A stretch of DNA of 64,000 nucleotides, from positions 434,001 to 498,000 of the forward strand of contig MSJH02000840.1 in the NCBI GenBank assembly GCA_001931875.2, given 5' to 3'. Below, one piece after another: positions 1 to 10,423 of this stretch. The translations under genes were made by a program, and so were the position numbers. Source of the stretch: Byssochlamys sp. IMV 00236 (taxonomy: Eukaryota > Ascomycota > Eurotiomycetes > Eurotiales > Thermoascaceae). Numbering within the stretch: the stretch's first letter is position 1; each line of letters starts with the position of its first letter. The notes below the pieces were generated by a model, which saw nothing but the letters and a program-made list of their open reading frames with translations, was not told the DNA's origin and did no database searches.

Positions 1-55
1 TGCTATTTAGTCGTTACTATTCTTGTTTCGTTTCTCCCCATGAGATTTGAATTTA

Positions 56-1186
56 CTACTGCGTGTCTGGCGGGAGCAAAGGCCTCCGATTCGAGGCGCC
101 GCACATTCCAGGGTCACCGCCTGCCTCATCCGGCCCCGAGCCAACAAAGTTCCTGATCCAGTCGCGGACTCGGCGGACTTTCTGTGTCCGCAGATCGTCC
201 GCGCTGGCCGCATCGATCGCCCGCGAGGTGTATATGCCCGGGGGATCGTTCAAGTCGACAGGCTGGCGGTATAGCAGGTCGATCTGGGTCAGACCATGGC
301 GGAGGCTCTGGCCGTAGACCCGTTCCCGGAACGAGCTTAAGCATACCGTCCGGAGCAGCACGATGTCTCGTGGGCGGAGTCCTGCCACGGCCTGTCCAAG
401 AGCATCCGCACGGATGCCTCCGCCAGCCCCCCGCTCAGAATTGGTCTCCTTAGTTGTCTGCTCTGCCGGAGGAAGCCAGATGGTCACGCCAAACCCCGCC
501 TTGGTGTTATCCCCCACAATCAGCTCGACAATATCCAGTTCCCGTTGCCACCGGGTTAAGACACGGCGGCGCGGGTACACGGCGATCACGCCCACCACGA
601 GATTGACAGTCATGGTCTGGGGAACAATCGAATGCAGATAGGCCGCGTTCGGAATGTCTTTCAGATCGCTGATTGTTCCCCGTATGGGAGGGAAAGATCC
701 TACCAAGGGGCCTCCCTGGCCAGCGTGGGTGCGGGCGGAGATGCCAGTACTGCTTGTCTGGACACTGTCACCACTGGACTCCCAGTCCGTAGATTCAGCC
801 GGGAGAGCTGCTGCAGAAGTCTCGTAGATCGTGAACGAATGATTATAGAATTTCGAGAGGACGTCGGGATCGTCTGCAGAGCTTGTTCCTCCGCAGCCTC
901 CAAACGCAGGATCCTCCACGGAAACGACATTATTGAGATCTCGAGGGGTCAAAAAGAGAGCTTCTTCACTTCCCCGCAAAGGATCTGCAGTCGTTTCTGA
1001 GGCCCTTCTGGAACCCTGCAAGACCCTCCACCTGACTGAGTGAGTAGCAGAGGCTGCGTGCGTCTCCCCGTCACTGATATTCTCTCCGCTGAACGGGGGT
1101 ATCGGGGCATTCAGGAGTCCTTCCTCATCCCATACCAGGTTCTCTGGCAAAGGAGCCCCCATCAGGAAAATCGACTTCGTTGGCAT
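56..1186 (-). CDS. Hypothetical protein, possible OB-fold nucleic-acid-binding type
   Basis: Single-exon reading frame of 376 residues with a start at 1186 and a stop at 56. The first third is polar and low in complexity. The middle (about residues 185-265) alternates beta-strand-like stretches such as MTVNLVVGVIAVYPRRRV and LDIVELIVGDNTKAGFGVTIWLP, then a segment reading RPRDIVLLRTVCLSSFRERVYGQS. That order (strand, specification of a ligand surface, then 'D-I-V-L-L') resembles OB-fold proteins of the RPA/shieldin kind, but this is a judgement by eye. The C-terminal tail is basic and proline-rich. It is transcribed away from the i-AAA protease gene, sharing the 690-bp region between them. 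The role is unknown. The reading frame is long and compositionally protein-like, so I am fairly sure it is a gene and much less sure of the fold. Confidence 0.7.
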   Translation of the reverse strand: MPTKSIFLMGAPLPENLVWDEEGLLNAPIPPFSGENISDGETHAASATHSVRWRVLQGSRRASETTADPLRGSEEALFLTPRDLNNVVSVEDPAFGGCGGTSSADDPDVLSKFYNHSFTIYETSAAALPAESTDWESSGDSVQTSSTGISARTHAGQGGPLVGSFPPIRGTISDLKDIPNAAYLHSIVPQTMTVNLVVGVIAVYPRRRVLTRWQRELDIVELIVGDNTKAGFGVTIWLPPAEQTTKETNSERGAGGGIRADALGQAVAGLRPRDIVLLRTVCLSSFRERVYGQSLRHGLTQIDLLYRQPVDLNDPPGIYTSRAIDAASADDLRTQKVRRVRDWIRNFVGSGPDEAGGDPGMCGASNRRPLLPPDTQ

Positions 1187-1877
1187 ACTTATTCTGGCTG
1201 GCAGTATCAGCCGGTAATTAGCCGCTAAGAGGACCCTGGCCAGACTCCTGTTCGATAAAAGCCTCTGGGATCTGCAAATAGCATGGATTAGGTGCCTTTG
1301 AACGACGTCTTCGTCTTTGTTTCTTTTCTGACACGTTCTTGCCTTTGATTCTGAGGATGGGTTGCTCTATTTTCGGTCAGCCCTTTCATGGAGTAGAAAG
1401 TAGAACAACGCCAAGACCGCGACAACCAGTGCAACAAAGGTTGATCTGGAGCTTCGGGTCACCCTCGGTTAAGCTTCGCCATGTGAATGGTTCATATATT
1501 CTTGGAATCAGCCACTGCCCACTCGGTTTGTTATATGCTGAAATAGATATCCCAGTAGGTAGTCCTGAAAGGCCCAGTCACCTGACCCATAGCATCAAGA
1601 CTGGTGACTAAGCAGACTACGGCGACGTACAGCGCCCGCAGTGGCAAGACCAGTGAAATTCGCCGCATCGGAGTGACCAAAGCACTGGAGAGACCAGACA
1701 TCATAGCGCGCTCCACGCCTGCTTCTCACCTTCATACCGACATCGTCCTGAGCGATGGCTCTCGTCCTTCTTCAATATTAATCCTATCTCTCTATCAGGG
1801 TTCGCGCCCTCTTCCTACCATCTGAATAGCCTCTCTTTTCTTGCTGCGGCCGAGCGCCGCCGGAACCTCGGACCACC
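1187..1877. promoter_or_regulatory. Divergent promoter region between the OB-fold-like gene and YME1
   Basis: About 690 bp between two divergently transcribed start codons. No credible conserved reading frame lies in it; the short frames present look random. It must hold both promoters. I see no strong TATA box or unmistakable transcription-factor site. Confidence 0.5.
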
Positions 1878-4515
1878 ATGGCCTTTCAGGTTGCAGCTAG
1901 CATGCCGGTATGTACGGGTTGCTTGTCTCGTGTTGATGCACCATCGCTAACTGTTTGATTGTGAATAGAACATCACGGCTGTATCTTCAGATCTCTGGCC
2001 TTCTATATCGAACGTCCTCTCCGCGCCCCGGAGACATGTTGACCGCTCTATCTCCGGTTCTAGAGTCTCCTCCAGGCCGAACACTGCTCAGCGCGGTATT
2101 GCCACCAAAGCAGGAAATGCAAAGGTATGTCCAATGCCAGTTATAACCTCATGTGCATGCAATGCTGATGAGATTAGGCATCTCAACATTTATCGCTACC
2201 TGAATGTCTGGGTACAGTGTCCCTGAACACGCTGAGAGCTGGCATGACCTCTGGTGTGTCATCACAAGGTTAGTTGCTTTGTCTATGGTGATGCTGCGTT
2301 AGAGCTCGTACTGACGTTTGTTAAGTTCTAGGTCGGACTTCGACATGGGCTTCCCAGTCGCTCCCGCGGATACGTCCAGGCATGTCACAAGCTTCTCGTC
2401 AGTATTCTAGCATGTCTGGCTTTGGCCTCAGTCGCCTTCGACCAGTGCCTCGAGTAAAGGGTCTCCCCCAAGTTGAACAGCAACGGAGTTTTTTTGGCGG
2501 GCTATCGACCAACATGTTGGCACAGAAGGAGAAAACAGCGAATAACAACCCCAGTAGCGCCAACGCCCAGAACGCGTTCTACCAAGCGCTCCTGCGCGCC
2601 AATATGCCTGCTATCATCGTGGAGCGTGTACGGAGCGGACGTTTCGCCGGCAATGCAGCTACTGAGGCACTGTACCTGAAAGCACTGCAGCGTGTGGGTG
2701 GTGCCGATGCGGCCTTCCCCGTTGCGCAGGCTCCAGGGCAGAATCAAAACATCCCTCCGGAACAGTTGCAGGCCATCGGTCAAGCGGTTGCGGCGCGGAA
2801 CTATGGCGGCCAGATCGGAATGGCCACGAAGCAGACAGGCACCGGCGCCAAGGACGCTCCTCTGTACGTCGTGGTCGAAGAGTCACTAGGCAGCGCTGTG
2901 TTTCGATGGATCAAGTTCCTTCTCTATTTTGGCTTCTTTACGTACATGTCTCTCGTTCTGGTCACCATCCTTATCGAAACCACAGGTGTTCTGAAGAACG
3001 TCCGCGGTCCGCAGAATAACGAAGCGCAACCTCAGCAGCAAAAGGTCCGTTTCAGCGACGTGCACGGATGCGACGAGGCCAAGGATGAACTGCAAGAGCT
3101 GGTCGAGTTTCTTCTGAACCCGGAGCGATTCTCAACTCTCGGTGGCAAGCTCCCCAAGGGTGTACTTCTGGTTGGACCTCCGGGTACCGGAAAGACCCTG
3201 CTGGCTCGTGCTGTCGCTGGAGAGGCTGGTGTGCCCTTCTTCTACATGTCTGGATCCGAATTCGATGAAGTCTATGTGGGTGTTGGAGCTAAGCGTGTCC
3301 GTGACCTCTTCGCCCAGGCTCGTTCCAAGGCACCGGCTATCATCTTCATCGACGAACTGGATGCCATAGGTGCTAAGAGAAACGAGCGTGACGCTGCCTA
3401 CGTGAAACAGACGCTTAACCAGCTTCTGACTGAGCTTGATGGTTTCTCGCAAACTAGCGGTGTTATCATTATTGCTGCGACCAACTACCCACAGTTGCTC
3501 GACAAGGCTCTGACTCGCCCAGGTCGTTTCGACCGCAGAGTTGTTGTCGGTCTTCCGGATGTGCGCGGCCGTATGGATATCTTGAAGCACCACATGAAGA
3601 ACGTCCAAGTCGGTACAGATGTGGATGTTGCCGTTATCGCCCGTGGTACTCCTGGATTCTCCGGTGCAGACCTTGAGAACTTGGTGAACCAGGCCGCTGT
3701 CCATGCCAGCCGCAATAGACAAACCAAGGTTGGTCCTAAGGACTTTGACTGGGCCAAGGATAAGATCATCATGGGTGCGGAAGCACGCAGCCGCATCATC
3801 CAGGACAAGGACAAGCTCCTGACTGCGTACCACGAGGCTGGCCATGCTCTTGTCGCCTACTTCTCGCCATCCTCCACCCCTCTATACAAGATTACGATCG
3901 TTCCGCGAGGAATGGCATTGGGTGTGACGCACTTCCTTCCCGAGATGGACATGGTTTCGAGAAACTACACGGAATACCTGTCTGATATCGATGTGTCGAT
4001 GGGTGGTAAGGCTGCGGAAGAGCTGATCTTCGGCCCTGACAAGGTGACCAGCGGTATCTCAGCGGTAAGTCTATCGGATGCCTCTAGTTGGCTACAAATT
4101 TGCTAATCATCTCTCATAGGATCTTCAACAAGCTACGGAAACCGCTTTCACCCTGGTGACCCGCTTTGGTTATTCCAAGAAACTCGGAAACGTTGATCTC
4201 TCTACGAACTACAACAGTCTTTCGTCTGAGACCAAGCAAGAAATCGAAGCCGAAGTGCGTCGTCTGGTGGAAGAAGGCCGCGCCCGCGCCACAAAGATTT
4301 TGACCGAGAGGCGCAGCGAGCTGGAGACGCTCACCAAAGCGCTGATGGAGTACGAGACGTTGACCAAGGAAGAGATGGAGAAGGTTCTTCGCGGCGAAAA
4401 GCTCGATAAGTTAGAGTCTATACCCACGGCGCCATTGAAGCTGCCCGAGGCATTGCAAGCCCCGGGGCTGAACCCTTCCACCGCAGCTGGTGATCCACCA
4501 ACGACGGTGGAGTGA
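1878..4515 (+). CDS. YME1: Mitochondrial i-AAA protease (Yme1/IAP-1 family)
   Basis: ATP-dependent zinc metalloprotease of the mitochondrial inner membrane, facing the intermembrane space, where it degrades unfolded or surplus membrane proteins. Exons by frame continuity: 1878-1907, 1969-2124, 2178-2268, 2332-4064, 4120-4515; about 801 residues. The first 110 or so residues are rich in Arg, Ser and Ala and lack acidic residues, as in a mitochondrial presequence. One membrane segment lies near 285-307 ([17 protein letters not shown]). The AAA module carries Walker A GPPGTGKT at 374-381, Walker B IIFIDE at 429-434 and a second-region-of-homology stretch TRPGRFDR. The M41 protease active site HEAGH is at 593-597, with the third zinc ligand in the [11 protein letters not shown] region. 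A single membrane segment and the overall length fit i-AAA rather than m-AAA proteases. Three short introns cut the targeting region; the catalytic part is almost one exon. Confidence 0.95.
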
Positions 4516-5171
4516 ATTTGGAAATCCGGATATATCCGTCTATTCCCCCCTTTCTGTATTAAATTTACATGTCTGAATCAATATAAGAAGAAGTAAGGAA
4601 AAGAGAAAAAAGATCAACCGAAATGGTTCCGAGTAAAATTCTAAACATATGTACATCTTCCCCCACAATGTGTATTTAAACAAACCATTGCGAAACACTG
4701 ACTGGCATTTTTTTGCCTGGTTTTTCTCTTTTCTCTCTCGTGTTTCCTACTAGTTATGTGTTTCTTGCTCTTTATCTAGTCTAGTTTATTCTGGCGCGAA
4801 CTACCAAGCAGGCATTGTATCAATATCAATATCCCAGCAATGGCAATTGAAACATCATATGAAGATAAAATAGATATATCGGATTACTATCTATACCTAC
4901 CACCTACCTACCTACTTGAAATTTCATTATCGGGCTATCGAGACATCACAGCGTGTACTATAGAACCAGCGCTGGGTAAACGAGGACCCACTTCGGATAA
5001 AGTACTAGTTAGTTAAGCCAGCTAGGAATGGAACAACGTAGTAATCCGACCCCGGATTAAACTGTTGTCAATGCATCCTCCCTCGTAAAAACAACATTTC
5101 TCTTTCTCCCAGCGTTCTTTACGAGATCTCATATCAATGACAGCATCATTAAGCAATATAATAGAACCCTG
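4516..5171. other. Intergenic region, YME1 3' end to kinase gene
   Basis: AT-rich, with short pyrimidine runs and TACC/CTAC repeats near 4890-4920. It holds the YME1 3' untranslated region and the promoter of the downstream kinase gene. No coding signal seen. Confidence 0.5.
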
Positions 5172-6302
5172 ATGACCACTTCACTTCGTCTTGGCCAGCT
5201 CCTTCAAGGCCAGACCGGAAGATACACTATTGCCAGACAGCTTCAAGATACAGTTTGGCTTGCAACGTATGAGTTTTCCATAAATTCAAATGATGAGACT
5301 TGATTGACAGTGGATTTTTTAGCAGGACCCAAAGCAACGAACCAGTAGTAGTGAAAAGTGTTTACCATTTTCGACTGCAGAATGAGCGGGACGTGCTCAA
5401 GCGCTTTCAATCTCGAACCCCATTCATCAGGCCATTACTTGATGAAATTGCAGATCCACCAGCTATAGTGTTAAAGCACTTAGATGACCATCTGTTGAAT
5501 GCATCTATCTCTAAGAGATTAACAAGCTCAGAGATCAAATATGTGGCGCGGGGAATTTTGGAAGCCTTGAAAGTTCTGCATGAGGATGGGTTTGTCCATA
5601 CAGGTAAGTATAACTGTTTATTTTATGATATTTGGTATGTTTTCTTACCTTATCAGCAGATATAAAACCTGATAATATTCTCATAAACTACGGACAGGGA
5701 CATATACGATTTACAGATATTCAGATAGCCGATTGTGGAAGCACTGTTCATCGGGATTCACCATATGCTAAAGATTGTGACTTGATTGGGGCACCTATTT
5801 GGAGAAGTCCCGAAGCGCAGCTCAGGATCCGCTGGGATACATCGACAGATATATGGTCGTTTGGTGCATTAGTATGTACAGCATAATATGCAGAGCCTTA
5901 GCCTTCTGTCGGAGATGGCTGAATGACTGACTGACTGACTGACTGACTGACTAACTTATTTCCCAGCTCATAACCTTACTCTATGGGGATAATTTCTTCC
6001 TTTTCAAACCAGATGTTCCCGCTGATCACGATGAATACGAACTTAAGATACTTCAGAGACAGTGCGAATTTTTCGGACCATTCCCTTTGACATACCGAGA
6101 GATTTGCCCTAGGGAGAAATTAAATGTTCTGGCATATATTATGCAGAGCATACCATCTGAAAATAAGAAGCCTTTTTCTCGAATCACGGACCGGGAAGTA
6201 TCCAAGGAAGATAAGGAGTTTATTCTGAAAATCATGAAGCTTGACCCTAGAGAGAGACCCTCCGCGGCCGAGCTTTTGCGAGATAAATGGTTTGACAACT
6301 GA
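5172..6302 (+). CDS. Small SRPK-like serine/threonine protein kinase
   Basis: Predicted protein kinase of about 306 residues. Exons by frame continuity: 5172-5266, 5326-5603, 5660-5871, 5967-6302. The start at 5172 is chosen because it gives an N-terminal lobe reading GQTGRYTIARQLQDTVWLAT, typical of fungal SRPK-like kinases, and splices in frame. The ATP-anchoring lysine is Lys42 (VVVK). The catalytic loop is HTDIKPDN at 123-130, with Thr where most kinases have Arg. The metal-binding motif is D149-C-G instead of DFG. GAPIWRSPEAQ is the activation-segment/APE-like region, and DIWSFGAL is the helix-F motif. The C-terminal DPRERPSAAELL is the usual subdomain XI. HTD in place of HRD occurs in this fungal family, so activity is plausible. 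The protein lacks the long spacer of true SR-protein kinases. Intron 3 contains seven TGAC repeats. Substrate unknown. Confidence 0.85.
5924..5951. repeat. (TGAC)7 microsatellite inside kinase intron 3
   Basis: Seven perfect TGAC copies in a row within the intron at 5872-5966, just upstream of its branch and acceptor region (CTAAC...CCCAG). Length change here would alter only intron size. Confidence 0.9.
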
Positions 6303-9300
6303 AATTGCTGTCGATAATGTATATAAGTGTAGGAGGAAAATGCATGTCGAGGTTCTCTCTGAGACTTGGCTCTAGGTCACTTGGTTGAGATTGCTGCCAT
6401 TGTGTTCTTTTTATTTATACCAGGGTGAAAATACACTACTACGGCACCCAGTGGATAACTGTACGGGAGCCCAAGCATGCCTTAATATCTCATGAAGATA
6501 GGTATTCAAGCAGTGCCAGATACGAGGGTTAGCGCGTCCAGAGATCGACGAGATAAGTTACACATCGCTCAAATCGCCGGGCTAGTCACTAACTAGGTTC
6601 TGTTCTGTTCTATTCTGTTCTTTCCTTTTCTTTTTTCTTTTTTTTTGGGGGGAGCGAACGACCTATATTACGTAGTTAGGGAGCCAGCCAGCTAGCTAGT
6701 TAGTTAGTTACTGGTCGAGCTTCGAGGATTAACTACTTAGTAGCTACTACCACTACCAAGTCCAACAAGAATATAGGACAGACAGTCATTTCATTCAACA
6801 GAAAAGATAACCGCGTTTTTTTTTTTTCAATCTTAGCTGCTTCTGCTATACGATGCTGTGCTTACAGGGGTTAGAAATAGAATTATCCTATTTCGGGTTC
6901 TAAATAATAATCAATCAATTAATTAATCAATTACCTGCCTAGTTAGTTCACTGCAAGTTTTTTTTTTTTTTTTTTCCCCAGCGGGTAGACTGGGGAAAAA
7001 AGGGGGTAAAAAGAAAAAAAGTATTATTGTTTTGTTTCGTGGTACAGTAAGTAGCTTGGTTGGGTTGGTTTGGCCTGGTTGGTTTGAGTTGGTGAGTTAT
7101 ATACTATCATTCTACTCCGTATTCTATCTCAGATATAACAACTATCGGGCCGCTATGCTCGACATAACTACCTACCTATGCTGTAGATATATATATGGCC
7201 CCCATTAAGTATTGGTGGCGTTCCCAGCAAGGTACAGGAAGGTACATACAGTACATACCATAGTTACCATACCATGGACGTGGCTTGCGCTAAGTACCTA
7301 ATGTATCTACTACCTACCTATCTAGTTATGTACCTAATTTACTGCATGTCCGTATCCCCAAAGAAAAGACAAAGAAGGGTGAACAGGAGAGTGACATGAC
7401 ACCAGCGGAGTGTCCTCGAAGTCGAGAATGAATATGAACATGAACATGAACATGAACATGAACATGTGTCACGCCGGAGCTATCTACACACACACGGGTT
7501 GGTTGGCACCTGCAAGTCATGTCATCTGTTGGTCTGATGGGACTGCGCCGCATTGCATGGGGCATGGATGATATAATTAACGTATCGAACCCTGTCTGGA
7601 TGGGGTGCTCGGACCTCTAAGTAGGAACGTGTTCGGTAAGAGTCCCGGAGCCCTAGTTAGTTAGATGTCTAATTTTACAAATTGGAAGATGGGGTTTATA
7701 ATAATGTAAGGAATGGGGAAACACTTGCTTAATGGGAATGTGTCAACTGAGTTCAGCCTTGAAGGAGATATATAGACTGGAAGAATATGTAATCGACTAT
7801 CAGATTGAATGCCTCACGCCCCCAGAAAAGTATATCCGATTTTCCCCAGAAGCACTTTTTATAGCACACCGCAGTATCGAAAGCCCAACGACGAAGAAGA
7901 TAGCTAGCTATTTGAAGAAAGCCACCAATCCATGCGCGTACCTAACCCTTTTACAAAGCCAGATGAAAGATGGAAACCCCGATAGAACAAGCTGACTCCC
8001 AGCGAGTTGATAGACTAGACTAGACTATCATGTACTTCCTAAAGAGGACTCAGCGACACCCACGTTTGCGGCGAGCGGAAGTAGCCGCACAAGGGATCGC
8101 ACATTAGACGAGATGCGGACGTCCAAACGTCTGAGTAAATGGCCCCTACTGGCCGGTCGATGGGCGAAGGGGTTACTTTTTGCAGTCTCCTGTATATAAT
8201 CCGACGTGAGCTCTCCGTCAGTCTCCTTTCGCCATCGTGGACACCGTGGGTATCGCGTAGTATAGCAATCCAATCCAATGAGGATAGAAACTGGTCGTAT
8301 GAAAACTTTCTTTTTCTTTTTTTCTTTTTTCTTTTCTTTTCTTTTTAATCAATTGCGAACGTACCACAATCTTCGTCAAGACGGTCTTCACTGTTTCCCC
8401 CGGGAGGAATAAATTAGCATTGGATGATGCGCTGAAAAGCGACAGAAAAAAGAATTGATTCTTACATGCTCACCACATTCAATGGACATGTCTTTCCCGT
8501 TTGAGCGTATCTCGCGCACCACGCTACCACCAGGTAGCGACGGTGACCGCAGCGGTAGTTGACTTGTGTATGATCACACATGGCGGATACCACACGACTT
8601 GATCAATTGCAAGCGATATGGCCTGGCAAGCATGGGAAAGAGGAAGAAAAGGAAACCATGCAAAGCATCACGCAAGAGGTTGAAGTAGGTCGAAAATTAA
8701 TATCGACAGAAAAGATGTGGAATGTGTGCGCTCGTGAGCTATGAGAGGCGAGTCTCCGCCTCCAAGGAAGCTCATGGTGGTCTGCCCGACCTATCCCAGT
8801 CCCATTGACGGAAACTGACGGGTCCGCTGGTCAGTTCCGACGCGTACGGACCGTTATTGTGTGAAAGGGGTCACATCGTCACCGGTCGAGGTGTGCGGGC
8901 TGGTCCAGGTGGCCGATGTTGCCAGCAAATCCACATACCGAGGGGCCTGGAATCCCATACAGCCCTGGCACCGTCGCAGCCCTGTTCGTGGCAGCCACAG
9001 CCAGCGCGGGACAATGGGGAACTCTGGCAGTAGTGATTCGAGGTAATCGAGAACAGAGAGGCTCGAAACAGTCGTCGAGCTGCAGATACTACGAACTAAC
9101 GCTGTCATGACCCCATCCTGCGGACCGGGGCCGCAGTGGGCCGGCATTATTCGTGCTATTTCGCGGGAGCAAGATCGGCTCTGGGAAGGTGTCTGACTCT
9201 GGATATTATTACACATGGCTGGGGCTGATGTGGTTAGCTTAGGACGAGAGATGGACACCGTCGTCAATCATCCGGAAGGGAGAATATGCTCCGTTGGGTT

Positions 9301-10423
9301 AATAACATCTCTGGGCGTGCTGTCTCGTATGCACGCTGCACACTCGGGAAGGGCGAATGTTCTGAACCAGGTGAGGCCATCCTGGTCTGTGGCTGCATTT
9401 CCAACGTTCCCAAAGTCCCGCCAATTCACTGCTGCGGTAGGCGTATGCTACCGAGGCACACTCCGGATCATTCAAAAGACCGATGCAGCTCATCATGGTT
9501 GATCTCCTGAGGGCTGATCAAGAGCCATTGCGGAGAACACGAAAGCCCGGGAGCGATCAGCAGATGGACTGGAAGAACCCGTGTCTTGAGACGGATGGAC
9601 AACCGATATAGGAAGCTTGCTCCCGATGCCAGGTCGTGAACAACAGAGAGAGAGGGGGCCAGAACTTGCATCTGTTGTGTGTTAGTTATGATGGCAATGA
9701 GAAAGGGCCCCCTGATAATACTTATCAAGATGAGAATTAGAAGTTGCTTCCGCGGCCCCATGTCACGGCGACTGCCCGAGCACGAGGCCGGGGGATAATC
9801 CCCTGACCACAACGGCCACCATCGAAAGCGGACGGAAGGGAACTAAGGGCGACGGACTGGTGCTAAGGTTCCAGGCACCATTGTCGTGGAAGAGAAGCGG
9901 CGAGACGGTGCCTGATAGTCGCATGTACGGCGTCGTCAACAATGCAACCCCTGCTGCGAGAGGATCTGCCGAGTCCTTGCACGCTGTTACACGGATCGTC
10001 CTTTTCCTACAAACCTCTGTTGGCGCCCAACTGCTTTATTGGAGGTGAGCTGCAAGTAGTACCCTCTAGCAACAGCAAGCCACCTATTCCCGCCAATATA
10101 GGATCAGGTCTGAAATTCTGAAGGTTGACTATGGAAACCTTCGAGGCGTGCGATGTCGTCTTTCTCGATCAATTAGAGGCGCCGGTCCGTAGGTGCGATT
10201 GTGCAACCAAGTCATACGGGACGCAAAGTCAGCGGAGCTTATAGACGCAAGTGCCATCATGATAGAGTTGTATATATATATTTTATTGTGGCATAACTAA
10301 ATTAGTTTCTAAATATTAAGTTAATGTGGGTATCGATAAAAGAACAGGCTATCCATGCTACATGATTGAACAACAAAGAAATCCCAGAACGCTGATGCGA
10401 AGGTATAGACCCTACCAGGCCTC
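6303..10423. other. Long non-coding stretch downstream of the kinase gene
   Basis: About 4.1 kb without a gene I can support. It contains homopolymer and pyrimidine tracts (around 6600-6650, 6959-6976, 8308-8346), a hexanucleotide repeat at 7434-7463, tetranucleotide runs such as TAGT/AGTT near 6690-6715, and AT-rich patches (6900-6960, 10270-10320). Short frames at 7732-7995 (plus) and between 8854 and 9812 (minus) look protein-like in places, but I could not build a convincing gene from them. It includes the 3' end region of glycerol kinase, which is transcribed toward it. Confidence 0.5.
7434..7463. repeat. (ATGAAC)5 hexanucleotide repeat
   Basis: Five perfect ATGAAC copies, followed by ATG, preceded by a near-copy ATGAAT. 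Non-coding context. Confidence 0.9.

Noticed and set aside
3132..3845. A 237-codon frame antisense to the i-AAA protease
   Set aside because: Covers exactly the catalytic core of the real gene on the other strand and has no features of its own.
7732..7995. An 87-codon plus-strand frame in the non-coding region after the kinase
   Set aside because: Reads plausibly but stands alone, shows no motif, and the sequence around it is repeat-rich; not enough to call.
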